This document shows positions 40,277 to 53,054 of a DNA stretch of 64,000 nt, piece after piece (position 1 is the stretch's first letter; every line of letters begins with the position of its first letter). The notes under the pieces were generated by a model. That model had not been told where the DNA came from. It did no database searches and worked only from the letters and a program-made list of their open reading frames with translations. Source of the stretch: DT-68 sp965263245 (GTDB taxonomy: Bacteria; Bacillota_I; Bacilli_A; Mycoplasmatales; Metamycoplasmataceae); assembly GCA_965263245.1 (NCBI GenBank), contig CBDHHR010000537.1, positions 42,738-106,737 on the forward strand, written 5' to 3'. Both the position numbers and the translations under genes were made by a program.

Positions 40277-41442
40277 GCACATCCATCCGTCAACGACTTA
40301 GTGCCCTAGCACATCCATCCGTCGACTTAGTGTCCTAGCACATCCATCCGTCAACGACTTAGTGCCCTAGCACATCCATCCGTCGACTTAGTGTCCTAGC
40401 ACATCCATCCGTCGACGACTTAGTGCCCTAGCACATCCATCCGTCAACGACTTAGTGCCCTAGCACATCCATCCGTCAACGACTTAGTGCCCTAGCACAT
40501 CCATCCGTCGACGACTTAGTGCCCTTGCACATCCATCCGTCAACGACTTAGTGCCCTAGCACATCCATCCGTCGACTTAGTGTCCTAGCACATCCATCCG
40601 TCAACGACTTAGTGCCCTAGCACATCCATCCGTCGACTTAGTGCCCTAGCACATCCATCCGTCAACGACTTAGTGCCCTAGCACATCCATCCGTCGACTT
40701 AGTGCCCTAGCACATCCATCCGTCGACTTAGTGCCCTAGCACATCCATCCGTCGACTTAGTGCCCTAGCACATCCATCCGTCGACGACTTAGTGTCCTAG
40801 CACATCCATCCGTCGACGACTTAGTGCCCTAGCACATCCATCCGTCGACTTAGTGCCCTAGCACATCCATCCGTCGACTTAGTGCCCTAGCACATCCATC
40901 CGTCGACGACTTAGTGCCCTAGCACATCCATCCGTCGACTTAGTGCCCTAGCACATCCATCCGTCAACGACTTAGTGCCCTAGCACATCCACCCGTCGAC
41001 GACTTAGTGCCCTAGCACATCAATCCGTCGACGACTTAGTGCCCTAGCACATCCATCCGTCAACGACTTAGTGCCCTAGCACATCCACCCGTCAACGACT
41101 TAGTGCCCTAGCACATCCATCCGTCGACGACTTAGTGCCCTAGCACATCCATCCGTCAACGACTTAGTGCCCTAGCACATCCATCCGTCAACGACTTAGT
41201 GCCCTAGCACATCCATCCGTCAACGACTTAGTGCCCTAGCACATCCATCTGTCAACGACTTAGTGCCCTAGCACATCCATCCGTCGACGACTTAGTGCCC
41301 TAGCACATCCATCCGTCGACGACTTAGTGCCCTAGCACATCCATCCGTCGACGACTTAGTGCCCTAGCACATCCATCCGTCGACGACTTAGTGCCCTAGC
41401 ACATCCATCCGTCAACGACTTAGTGCCCTAGCACATCCATCC

Positions 41443-42124
41443 ATCAACGACTTAGTGCCCTAGCACATCCATCCATCAACGACTTAGTGCCCTAGCACAT
41501 CCATCCGTCAACGACTTAGTGCCCTAGCACATCCATCCGTCGACGACTTAGTGCCCTAGCACATCCATCCGTCAACGACTTAGTGCCCTAGCACATCCAT
41601 CCATCAACGACTTAGTGCCCTAGCACATCCATCCATCAACGACTTAGTGCCCTAGCACATCCATCCGTCAACGACTTAGTGCCCTAGCACATCCATCCGT
41701 CAACGACTTAGTGCCCTAGCACATCCATCCGTCAACGACTTAGTGCCCTAGCACATCCATCCATCAACGACTTAGTGCCCTAGCACATCCACCCGTCGAC
41801 GACTTAGTGCCCTAGCACATCCATCCGTCGACGACTTAGTGCCCTAGCACATCCATCCGTCAATGACGTAGTGCCCTAGCACATCCATCCGTCGACGACT
41901 TAGTGCCCTTGCACATCCATCCGTCAACGACTTAGTGCCCTAGCACATCCATCCGTCAATGACGTAGTGCCCTAGCACATCCATCCGTCGACGACTTAGT
42001 GCCCTAGCACATCCATCCATCAACGACTTAGTGCCCTAGCACATCCACCCGTCGACGACTTAGTGCCCTAGCACATCCATTCGTCGACGACTTAGTGCCC
42101 TAGCACATCCATCCGTCAATGACG
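41443..42124 (+). repeat. S1 signature block, C6
   Basis: Offset +8,169 from C5. CAATGACG T at 41864, 41960 and 42120, TTGC unit at 41910, T28C at 41792, ATTCG at 42081. It is the best intact template for reading the altered C7 block. Confidence 0.95.
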
Positions 42125-42754
42125 TAGTGCCCTAGCACATCCATCCGTCGACTTAGTGCCCTAGCACATCCATCCGTCGACGACTTAGTGTCCTAGCACA
42201 TCCATCCGTCGACGACTTAGTGCCCTAGCACATCCATCCGTCGACGACTTAGTGCCCTAGCACATCCATCCGTCAACGACTTAGTGCCCTAGCACATCCA
42301 TTCGTCGACTTAGTGCCCTAGCACATCCATCCGTCGACGACTTAGTGTCCTAGCACATCCATCCGTCGACTTAGTGCCCTAGCACATCCATCCGTCGACT
42401 TAGTGCCCTAGCACATCCATCCGTCGACTTAGTGCCCTAGCACATCCATCCGTCGACGACTAAGTGCCCTAGCACATCCATCCGTCGACGACTTAGTGCC
42501 CTAGCACATCCATCCGTCAACGACTTAGTGCCCTAGCACATCCATCCGTCGACTTAGTGCCCTAGCACATCCATCCGTCGACGACTTAGTGCCCTAGCAC
42601 ATCCATCCGTCGACGACTTAGTGCCCTAGCACATCCATCCGTCAACGACTTAGTGCCCTAGCACATCCATCCGTCGACTTAGTGCCCTAGCACATCCATC
42701 CGTCGAAGACTTAGTGCCCTAGCACATCCATCCGTCAACGACTTAGTGTCCTAG

Positions 42755-43733
42755 TACATCCATCCGTCGACTTAGTGTCCTAGCACATCCATCCGTCGAC
42801 GACTTAGTGCCCTAGCACATCCATCCGTCAACGACTTAGTGCCCTAGCACATCCATCCGTCAACGACTTAGTGCCCTAGCACATCCATCCGTCGACGACT
42901 TAGTGCCCTTGCACATCCATCCGTCAACGACTTAGTGCCCTAGCACATCCATCCGTCAACGACTTAGTGCCCTAGCACATCCATCCGTCGACGACTTAGT
43001 GCCCTTGCACATCCATCCGTCAACGACTTAGTGCCCTAGCACATCCATCCGTCAACGACTTAGTGTCCTAGCACATCCATCCGTCAACGACTTAGTGCCC
43101 TAGCACATCCATCCGTCGACGACTTAGTGCCCTTGCACATCCATCCGTCAACGACTTAGTGCCCTAGCACATCCATCCGTCAACGACTTAGTGCCCTAGC
43201 ACATCCATCCGTCGACGACTTAGTGCCCTTGCACATCCATCCGTCAACGACTTAGTGCCCTAGCACATCCATCCGTCAACGACTTAGTGCCATAGCACAT
43301 CCATCCGTCAACGACTTAGTGCCCTAGCACATCCATCCGTCAACGACTTAGTGCCCTAGCACATCCATCCGTCGACGACTTAGTGCCCTTGCACATCCAT
43401 CCGTCAACGACTTAGTGCCCTAGCACATCCATCCGTCAACGACTTAGTGTCCTAGCACATCCATCCGTCGACTTAGTGTCCTAGCACATCCATCCGTCAA
43501 CGACTTAGTGCCCTAGCACATCCATCCGTCGACTTAGTGTCCTAGCACATCCATCCGTCAACGACTTAGTGCCCTAGCACATCCATCCGTCGACTTAGTG
43601 TCCTAGCACATCCATCCGTCGACGACTTAGTGCCCTAGCACATCCATCCGTCAACGACTTAGTGCCCTAGCACATCCATCCGTCAACGACTTAGTGCCCT
43701 AGCACATCCATCCGTCGACGACTTAGTGCCCTT
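42755..43733 (+). repeat. S2a block, C6
   Basis: TAGTAC at 42755 with GTGTCC in the same unit (T at 42749), as in C5. GCCATAG at 43292, TTGC at 43733 and 43983. Confidence 0.95.
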
Positions 43734-44912
43734 GCACATCCATCCGTCAACGACTTAGTGCCCTAGCACATCCATCCGTCGACTTAGTGTCCTAGCACAT
43801 CCATCCGTCAACGACTTAGTGCCCTAGCACATCCATCCGTCGACTTAGTGTCCTAGCACATCCATCCGTCGACGACTTAGTGCCCTAGCACATCCATCCG
43901 TCAACGACTTAGTGCCCTAGCACATCCATCCGTCAACGACTTAGTGCCCTAGCACATCCATCCGTCGACGACTTAGTGCCCTTGCACATCCATCCGTCAA
44001 CGACTTAGTGCCCTAGCACATCCATCCGTCGACTTAGTGTCCTAGCACATCCATCCGTCAACGACTTAGTGCCCTAGCACATCCATCCGTCGACTTAGTG
44101 CCCTAGCACATCCATCCGTCAACGACTTAGTGCCCTAGCACATCCATCCGTCGACTTAGTGCCCTAGCACATCCATCCGTCGACTTAGTGCCCTAGCACA
44201 TCCATCCGTCGACTTAGTGCCCTAGCACATCCATCCGTCAACGACTTAGTGCCCTAGCACATCCATCCGTCGACTTAGTGCCCTAGCACATCCATCCGTC
44301 AACGACTTAGTGCCCTAGCACATCCATCCGTCGACTTAGTGCCCTAGCACATCCATCCGTCGACTTAGTGTCCTAGCACATCCATCCGTCGACGACTTAG
44401 TGCCCTAGCACATCCATCCGTCGACGACTTAGTGCCCTAGCACATCCATCCGTCGACGACTTAGTGCCCTAGCACATCCATCCGTCGACGACTTAGTGCC
44501 CTAGCACATCCATCCGTCAACGACTTAGTGCCCTAGCACATCCATCCGTCGACGACTTAGTGCCCTAGCACATCCATCCGTCAACGACTTAGTGCCCTAG
44601 CACATCCACCCGTCGACGACTTAGTGCCCTAGCACATCCATCCGTCAACGACTTAGTGCCCTAGCACATCCATCCGTCAACGACTTAGTGCCCTAGCACA
44701 TCCATCCGTCGACGACTTAGTGTCCTAGCACATCCATCCGTCGACGACTTAGTGCCCTAGCACATCCATCCGTCGACTTAGTGCCCTAGCACATCCATCC
44801 GTCAACGACTTAGTGCCCTAGCACATCCATCCGTCGACTTAGTGCCCTAGCACATCCATCCGTCAACGACTTAGTGCCCTAGCACATCCATCCGTCGACT
44901 TAGTGCCCTAGC

Positions 44913-44926
44913 ACATCCACGACTTA
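44913..44926 (+). repeat. CATCCA/CGACTTAG junction
   Basis: Same 8 bp loss as at 4183, again following a 29-mer. Confidence 0.9.
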
Positions 44927-45567
44927 GTGCCCTAGCACATCCATCCGTCGACGACTTAGTGCCCTAGCACATCCATCCGTCGACGACTTAGTGCCCTAGC
45001 ACATCCATCCGTCGACGACTTAGTGCCCTAGCACATCCATCCGTCAACGACTTAGTGCCCTAGCACATCCATCCGTCAACGACTTAGTGCCCTAGCACAT
45101 CCATCCGTCGACGACTTAGGGCCCTAGCACATCCATCCATCAACGACTTAGTGCCCTAGCACATCCATCCGTCGACTTAGTGCCCTAGCACATCCATCCG
45201 TCGACGACTTAGTGTCCTAGCACATCCATCCATCGACGACTTAGTGCCCTAGCACATCCATCCGTCGACTTAGTGCCCTAGCACATCCATCCGTCGACGA
45301 CTTAGTGCCCTAGCACATCCATCCGTCGACTTAGTGCCCTAGCACATCCATCCGTCAACGACTTAGTGCCCTAGCACATCCATCCGTCGACTTAGTGCCC
45401 TAGCACATCCATCCGTCGACGACTTAGTGTCCTAGCACATCCATCCGTCGACTTAGTGCCCTAGCACATCCATCCGTCGACGACTTAGTGTCCTAGCACA
45501 TCCATCCGTCAACGACTTAGTGCCCTAGCACATCCATCCGTCAACGACTTAGTGTCCTAGCACATCC

Positions 45568-45582
45568 ATCCGTGACCCTAGC
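45568..45582 (+). repeat. Deletion junction CCGTGACCCTAG
   Basis: Most of the first half of a unit is missing between CCGT and CCCTAG. Confidence 0.88.
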
Positions 45583-46041
45583 ACATCCATCCGTCAACGA
45601 CTTAGTGCCCTAGCACATCCATCCGTCGACGACTTAGTGTCCTAGCACATCCATCCGTCAACGACTTAGTGTCCTAGCACATCCATCCGTCAACGACTTA
45701 GTGCCCTAGCACATCCATCCGTCAACGACTTAGTGCCCTAGCACATCCATCCGTCAACGACTTAGTGCCCTAGCACATCCATCCGTCAACGACTTAGTGC
45801 CCTAGCACATCCATCCGTCGACGACTTAGTGCCCTAGCACATCCATCCGTCAACGACTTAGTGCCCTAGCACATCCATCCGTCGACGACTTAGTGCCCTA
45901 GCACATCCATCCGTCAACGACTTAGTGCCCTAGCACATCCATCCGTCAACGACTTAGTGTCCTAGCACATCCATCCGTCGACGACTTAGTGCCCTAGCAC
46001 ATCCATCCGTCAACGACTTAGTGCCCTAGCACATCCATCCG

Positions 46042-46056
46042 TCGACGACCCTAGCA
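46042..46056 (+). repeat. 7 bp deletion junction CGACGACCCTAG
   Basis: TTAGTGC is missing between CGACGAC and CCTAG. Confidence 0.9.
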
Positions 46057-46363
46057 CATCCATCCGTCGACGACTTAGTGCCCTAGCACATCCATCCGTC
46101 AACGACTTAGTGCCCTAGCACATCCATCCGTCAACGACTTAGTGCCCTAGCACATCCATCCGTCAACGACTTAGTGCCCTAGCACATCCATCCGTCGACT
46201 TAGTGTCCTAGCACATCCATCCGTCAACGACTTAGTGCCCTAGCACATCCATCCGTCAATGACTTAGTGCCCTAGCACATCCATCCGTCGACTTAGTGCC
46301 CTAGCACATCCATCCGTCGACTTAGTGCCCTAGCACATCCATCCGTCGACTTAGTGCCCTAGC

Positions 46364-46378
46364 ACATCCACGACTTAG
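46364..46378 (+). repeat. CATCCA/CGACTTAG junction
   Basis: Same 8 bp loss. A second identical one lies only 117 bp downstream at 46487. Confidence 0.9.
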
Positions 46379-46480
46379 TGCCCTAGCACATCCATCCGTC
46401 GACGACTTAGTGCCCTAGCACATCCATCCGTCAACGACTTAGTGCCCTAGCACATCCATCCGTCGACTTAGTGCCCTAGC

Positions 46481-46495
46481 ACATCCACGACTTAG
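46481..46495 (+). repeat. CATCCA/CGACTTAG junction
   Basis: Second of a close pair in the C6 tail, suggesting local copying of the short unit. Confidence 0.9.
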
Positions 46496-47381
46496 TGCCC
46501 TAGCACATCCATCCGTCAACGACTTAGTGCCCTAGCACATCCATCCGTCGACGACTTAGTGCCCTAGCACATCCATCCGTCGACGACTTAGTGCCCTAGC
46601 ACATCCATCCGTCGACGACTTAGTGCCCTAGCACATCCATCCGTCAACGACTTAGTGCCCTAGCACATCCATCCGTCAACGACTTAGTGCCCTAGCACAT
46701 CCATCCGTCGACGACTTAGTGCCCTAGCACATCCATCCATCAACGACTTAGTGCCCTAGCACATCCATCCGTCGACTTAGTGCCCTAGCACATCCATCCG
46801 TCGACGACTTAGTGCCCTAGCACATCCATCCGTCGACGACTTAGTGCCCTAGCACATCCATCCGTCGACGACTTAGTGCCCTAGCACATCCATCCGTCAA
46901 CGACTTAGTGCCCTAGCACATCCATCCGTCAACGACTTAGTGCCCTAGCACATCCATCCGTCGACGACTTAGTGCCCTAGCACATCCATCCGTCGACTTA
47001 GTGCCCTAGCACATCCATCCGTCGACTTAGTGCCCTAGCACATCCATCCGTCGACTTAGTGCCCTAGCACATCCATCCGTCGACGACTTAGTGCCCTAGC
47101 ACATCCATCCGTCGACGACTTAGTGCCCTAGCACATCCATCCGTCAACGACTTAGTGCCCTAGCACATCCATCCGTCGACTTAGTGCCCTAGCACATCCA
47201 TCCGTCGACGACTTAGTGCCCTAGCACATCCATCCGTCGACGACTTAGTGCCCTAGCACATCCATCCGTCAACGACTTAGTGCCCTAGCACATCCATCCG
47301 TCGACTTAGTGCCCTAGCACATCCATCCGTCGACGACTTAGTGCCCTAGCACATCCATCCGTCAACGACTTAGTGCCCTAG

Positions 47382-48360
47382 TACATCCATCCGTCGACTT
47401 AGTGTCCTAGCACATCCATCCGTCGACGACTTAGTGCCCTAGCACATCCATCCGTCAACGACTTAGTGCCCTAGCACATCCATCCGTCAACGACTTAGTG
47501 CCCTAGCACATCCATCCGTCGACGACTTAGTGCCCTTGCACATCCATCCGTCAACGACTTAGTGCCCTAGCACATCCATCCGTCAACGACTTAGTGCCCT
47601 AGCACATCCATCCGTCGACGACTTAGTGCCCTTGCACATCCATCCGTCAACGACTTAGTGCCCTAGCACATCCATCCGTCAACGACTTAGTGTCCTAGCA
47701 CATCCATCCGTCAACGACTTAGTGCCCTAGCACATCCATCCGTCGACGACTTAGTGCCCTTGCACATCCATCCGTCAACGACTTAGTGCCCTAGCACATC
47801 CATCCGTCAACGACTTAGTGCCCTAGCACATCCATCCGTCGACGACTTAGTGCCCTTGCACATCCATCCGTCAACGACTTAGTGCCCTAGCACATCCATC
47901 CGTCAACGACTTAGTGCCATAGCACATCCATCCGTCAACGACTTAGTGCCCTAGCACATCCATCCGTCAACGACTTAGTGCCCTAGCACATCCATCCGTC
48001 GACGACTTAGTGCCCTTGCACATCCATCCGTCAACGACTTAGTGCCCTAGCACATCCATCCGTCAACGACTTAGTGTCCTAGCACATCCATCCGTCGACT
48101 TAGTGTCCTAGCACATCCATCCGTCAACGACTTAGTGCCCTAGCACATCCATCCGTCGACTTAGTGTCCTAGCACATCCATCCGTCAACGACTTAGTGCC
48201 CTAGCACATCCATCCGTCGACTTAGTGTCCTAGCACATCCATCCGTCGACGACTTAGTGCCCTAGCACATCCATCCGTCAACGACTTAGTGCCCTAGCAC
48301 ATCCATCCGTCAACGACTTAGTGCCCTAGCACATCCATCCGTCGACGACTTAGTGCCCTT
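47382..48360 (+). repeat. S2b block, C6
   Basis: TAGTAC at 47382, GCCATAG at 47919, TTGC at 48360. The +250 unit is consensus (A at 48610). Confidence 0.95.
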
Positions 48361-49042
48361 GCACATCCATCCGTCAACGACTTAGTGCCCTAGCACATCC
48401 ATCCGTCGACTTAGTGTCCTAGCACATCCATCCGTCAACGACTTAGTGCCCTAGCACATCCATCCGTCGACTTAGTGTCCTAGCACATCCATCCGTCGAC
48501 GACTTAGTGCCCTAGCACATCCATCCGTCAACGACTTAGTGCCCTAGCACATCCATCCGTCAACGACTTAGTGCCCTAGCACATCCATCCGTCGACGACT
48601 TAGTGCCCTAGCACATCCATCCGTCAACGACTTAGTGCCCTAGCACATCCATCCGTCGACTTAGTGTCCTAGCACATCCATCCGTCAACGACTTAGTGCC
48701 CTAGCACATCCATCCGTCGACTTAGTGCCCTAGCACATCCATCCGTCAACGACTTAGTGCCCTAGCACATCCATCCGTCGACTTAGTGCCCTAGCACATC
48801 CATCCGTCGACTTAGTGCCCTAGCACATCCATCCGTCGACTTAGTGCCCTAGCACATCCATCCGTCGACGACTTAGTGCCCTAGCACATCCATCCGTCGA
48901 CGACTTAGTGCCCTAGCACATCCATCCGTCAACGACTTAGTGCCCTAGCACATCCATCCGTCGACTTAGTGCCCTAGCACATCCATCCGTCAACGACTTA
49001 GTGCCCTAGCACATCCATCCGTCGACGACTTAGTGCCCTAGC

Positions 49043-49057
49043 ACATCCACGACTTAG
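49043..49057 (+). repeat. CATCCA/CGACTTAG junction
   Basis: The only copy of this junction inside the otherwise rigid S2b-to-S1 linker (C6). Confidence 0.9.
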
Positions 49058-49556
49058 TGCCCTAGCACATCCATCCGTCAACGACTTAGTGCCCTAGCAC
49101 ATCCATCCGTCAACGACTTAGTGCCCTAGCACATCCATCCGTCGACGACTTAGTGCCCTAGCACATCCATCCGTCAACGACTTAGTGCCCTAGCACATCC
49201 ACCCGTCAACGACTTAGTGCCCTAGCACATCCATCCGTCGACGACTTAGTGCCCTAGCACATCCATCCGTCAACGACTTAGTGCCCTAGCACATCCATCC
49301 GTCAACGACTTAGTGCCCTAGCACATCCATCCGTCAACGACTTAGTGCCCTAGCACATCCATCCGTCAACGACTTAGTGCCCTAGCACATCCATCCGTCG
49401 ACGACTTAGTGCCCTAGCACATCCATCCGTCGACGACTTAGTGCCCTAGCACATCCATCCGTCGACGACTTAGTGCCCTAGCACATCCATCCGTCGACGA
49501 CTTAGTGCCCTAGCACATCCATCCGTCAACGACTTAGTGCCCTAGCACATCCATCC

Positions 49557-50238
49557 ATCAACGACTTAGTGCCCTAGCACATCCATCCATCAACGACTTA
49601 GTGCCCTAGCACATCCATCCGTCAACGACTTAGTGCCCTAGCACATCCATCCGTCGACGACTTAGTGCCCTAGCACATCCATCCGTCAACGACTTAGTGC
49701 CCTAGCACATCCATCCATCAACGACTTAGTGCCCTAGCACATCCATCCATCAACGACTTAGTGCCCTAGCACATCCATCCGTCAACGACTTAGTGCCCTA
49801 GCACATCCATCCGTCAACGACTTAGTGCCCTAGCACATCCATCCGTCAACGACTTAGTGCCCTAGCACATCCATCCGTCAACGACTTAGTGCCCTAGCAC
49901 ATCCATCCGTCGACGACTTAGTGCCCTAGCACATCCATCCGTCGACGACTTAGTGCCCTAGCACATCCATCCGTCAACGACTTAGTGCCCTAGCACATCC
50001 ATCCGTCGACGACTTAGTGCCCTAGCACATCCATCCGTCAACGACTTAGTGCCCTAGCACATCCATCCGTCAATGACGTAGTGCCCTAGCACATCCATCC
50101 GTCGACGACTTAGTGCCCTAGCACATCCATCCATCAACGACTTAGTGCCCTAGCACATCCACCCGTCGACGACTTAGTGCCCTAGCACATCCATCCGTCG
50201 ACGACTTAGTGCCCTAGCACATCCATCCGTCAATGACG
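49557..50238 (+). repeat. S1 signature block, C7, partly overwritten
   Basis: Length and outer markers fit (+8,114 from C6; CAATGACG T at 50074 and 50234), but the middle has lost its diagnostic variants. At the positions matching C6 41763, 41792, 41864, 41868 and 41910, this copy has the consensus base (49877 G, 49906 T, 49978 C, 49982 T, 50024 A). Confidence 0.93.
49750..50073 (+). repeat. Conversion-like tract inside S1 of C7
   Basis: Outer limits are set by intact variants at 49749 (G31A) and 50074 (C4T). Between them five diagnostic positions are all consensus: 49877, 49906, 49978, 49982, 50024. The register to C6 is unchanged (+8,114 on both sides), so sequence was replaced without gain or loss of units. 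Confidence 0.85.
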
Positions 50239-50293
50239 TAGTGCCCTAGCACATCCATCCGTCGACTTAGTGCCCTAGCACATCCATCCGTCG

Positions 50294-50312
50294 ACGACTT
50301 ACGACTTAGTGT
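50294..50312 (+). repeat. ACGACTT duplication
   Basis: CGACGACTTACGACTTAG, a 7 bp insertion that exactly explains the +7 bp in the C7 S1-to-S2a distance. Confidence 0.92.
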
Positions 50313-50875
50313 CCTAGCACATCCATCCGTCGACGACTTAGTGCCCTAGCACATCCATCCGTCGACGACTTAGTGCCCTAGCACATCCATCCGTCAACGA
50401 CTTAGTGCCCTAGCACATCCATTCGTCGACTTAGTGCCCTAGCACATCCATCCGTCGACGACTTAGTGTCCTAGCACATCCATCCGTCGACTTAGTGCCC
50501 TAGCACATCCATCCGTCGACTTAGTGCCCTAGCACATCCATCCGTCGACTTAGTGCCCTAGCACATCCATCCGTCGACGACTTAGTGCCCTAGCACATCC
50601 ATCCGTCGACGACTTAGTGCCCTAGCACATCCATCCGTCAACGACTTAGTGCCCTAGCACATCCATCCGTCGACTTAGTGCCCTAGCACATCCATCCGTC
50701 GACGACTTAGTGCCCTAGCACATCCATCCGTCGACGACTTAGTGCCCTAGCACATCCATCCGTCAACGACTTAGTGCCCTAGCACATCCATCCGTCGACT
50801 TAGTGCCCTAGCACATCCATCCGTCGACGACTTAGTGCCCTAGCACATCCATCCGTCAACGACTTAGTGCCCTAG

Positions 50876-51854
50876 TACATCCATCCGTCGACTTAGTGTC
50901 CTAGCACATCCATCCGTCGACGACTTAGTGCCCTAGCACATCCATCCGTCAACGACTTAGTGCCCTAGCACATCCATCCGTCAACGACTTAGTGCCCTAG
51001 CACATCCATCCGTCGACGACTTAGTGCCCTTGCACATCCATCCGTCAACGACTTAGTGCCCTAGCACATCCATCCGTCAACGACTTAGTGCCCTAGCACA
51101 TCCATCCGTCGACGACTTAGTGCCCTTGCACATCCATCCGTCAACGACTTAGTGCCCTAGCACATCCATCCGTCAACGACTTAGTGTCCTAGCACATCCA
51201 TCCGTCAACGACTTAGTGCCCTAGCACATCCATCCGTCGACGACTTAGTGCCCTTGCACATCCATCCGTCAACGACTTAGTGCCCTAGCACATCCATCCG
51301 TCAACGACTTAGTGCCCTAGCACATCCATCCGTCGACGACTTAGTGCCCTTGCACATCCATCCGTCAACGACTTAGTGCCCTAGCACATCCATCCGTCAA
51401 CGACTTAGTGCCATAGCACATCCATCCGTCAACGACTTAGTGCCCTAGCACATCCATCCGTCAACGACTTAGTGCCCTAGCACATCCATCCGTCGACGAC
51501 TTAGTGCCCTTGCACATCCATCCGTCAACGACTTAGTGCCCTAGCACATCCATCCGTCAACGACTTAGTGTCCTAGCACATCCATCCGTCGACTTAGTGT
51601 CCTAGCACATCCATCCGTCAACGACTTAGTGCCCTAGCACATCCATCCGTCGACTTAGTGTCCTAGCACATCCATCCGTCAACGACTTAGTGCCCTAGCA
51701 CATCCATCCGTCGACTTAGTGTCCTAGCACATCCATCCGTCGACGACTTAGTGCCCTAGCACATCCATCCGTCAACGACTTAGTGCCCTAGCACATCCAT
51801 CCGTCAACGACTTAGTGCCCTAGCACATCCATCCGTCGACGACTTAGTGCCCTT
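50876..51854 (+). repeat. S2a block, C7
   Basis: TAGTAC at 50876, GCCATAG at 51413, TTGC at 51854. The +250 unit is consensus (A at 52104). Confidence 0.95.
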
Positions 51855-53039
51855 GCACATCCATCCGTCAACGACTTAGTGCCCTAGCACATCCATCCGT
51901 CGACTTAGTGTCCTAGCACATCCATCCGTCAACGACTTAGTGCCCTAGCACATCCATCCGTCGACTTAGTGTCCTAGCACATCCATCCGTCGACGACTTA
52001 GTGCCCTAGCACATCCATCCGTCAACGACTTAGTGCCCTAGCACATCCATCCGTCAACGACTTAGTGCCCTAGCACATCCATCCGTCGACGACTTAGTGC
52101 CCTAGCACATCCATCCGTCAACGACTTAGTGCCCTAGCACATCCATCCGTCGACTTAGTGTCCTAGCACATCCATCCGTCAACGACTTAGTGCCCTAGCA
52201 CATCCATCCGTCGACTTAGTGCCCTAGCACATCCATCCGTCAACGACTTAGTGCCCTAGCACATCCATCCGTCGACTTAGTGCCCTAGCACATCCATCCG
52301 TCGACTTAGTGCCCTAGCACATCCATCCGTCGACTTAGTGCCCTAGCACATCCATCCGTCAACGACTTAGTGCCCTAGCACATCCATCCGTCAACGACTT
52401 AGTGCCCTAGCACATCCATCCGTCAACGACTTAGTGCCCTAGCACATCCATCCGTCGACTTAGTGCCCTAGCACATCCATCCGTCAACGACTTAGTGTCC
52501 TAGCACATCCATCCGTCGACGACTTAGTGCCCTAGCACATCCATCCGTCAACGACTTAGTGCCCTAGCACATCCATCCGTCGACGACTTAGTGCCCTAGC
52601 ACATCCATCCGTCAACGACTTAGTGCCCTAGCACATCCATCCGTCAACGACTTAGTGCCCTAGCACATCCATCCGTCAACGACTTAGTGCCCTAGCACAT
52701 CCATCCGTCAACGACTTAGTGCCCTAGCACATCCATCCGTCGACGACTTAGTGCCCTAGCACATCCATCCGTCAACGACTTAGTGCCCTAGCACATCCAT
52801 CCGTCAACGACTTAGTGCCCTAGCACATCCATCCGTCGACGACTTAGTGCCCTAGCACATCCATCCGTCGACGACTTAGTGCCCTAGCACATCCATCCGT
52901 CGACTTAGTGCCCTAGCACATCCATCCGTCGACGACTTAGTGCCCTAGCACATCCATCCGTCAACGACTTAGTGCCCTAGCACATCCATCCGTCGACTTA
53001 GTGCCCTAGCACATCCATCCGTCGACTTAGTGCCCTAGC

Positions 53040-53054
53040 ACATCCACGACTTAG
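53040..53054 (+). repeat. CATCCA/CGACTTAG junction
   Basis: 8 bp loss after a 29-mer, in V of C7. Confidence 0.9.

Larger units (their letters stand above)
33274..41442 (+). repeat. Higher-order repeat copy C5 (8,169 bp)
   Basis: Fifth complete copy. S1 33274-33955, S2a 34586-35564, V 35815-38174, S2b 39298-40276. It shares four rare alleles with its neighbour C6: ATTCG at 33912 and 34133 (the latter also in C2 and C7), CGAAGAC at 34538, and GTGTCC together with TAGTAC at 34580/34586. It also carries most of a set of private single-base changes, listed separately. Confidence 0.95.
43984..46259 (+). repeat. V variable block, C6 (2,276 bp, shortest)
   Basis: It contains truncated units at 44919/44920, 45573-45576 and 46049/46050, GTGTCC units at about 45425-45960, and a displaced TTAGGGCCC unit at 45120 followed by a G31A unit, a pairing that C1 and C5 have about 1.6 kb further right. 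Confidence 0.9.
41443..49556 (+). repeat. Higher-order repeat copy C6 (8,114 bp)
   Basis: Sixth complete copy and the shortest. S1 41443-42124, S2a 42755-43733, V 43984-46259, S2b 47382-48360. Its V block has several truncated units (44919, 45573, 46049), and two more lie just downstream (46370, 46487). The TTAGGGCCC allele is present at 45120, but about 1.6 kb upstream of where C1 and C5 have it, next to a second CCATCAACG unit, so this copy was rearranged by duplication or unequal exchange. Confidence 0.94.
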
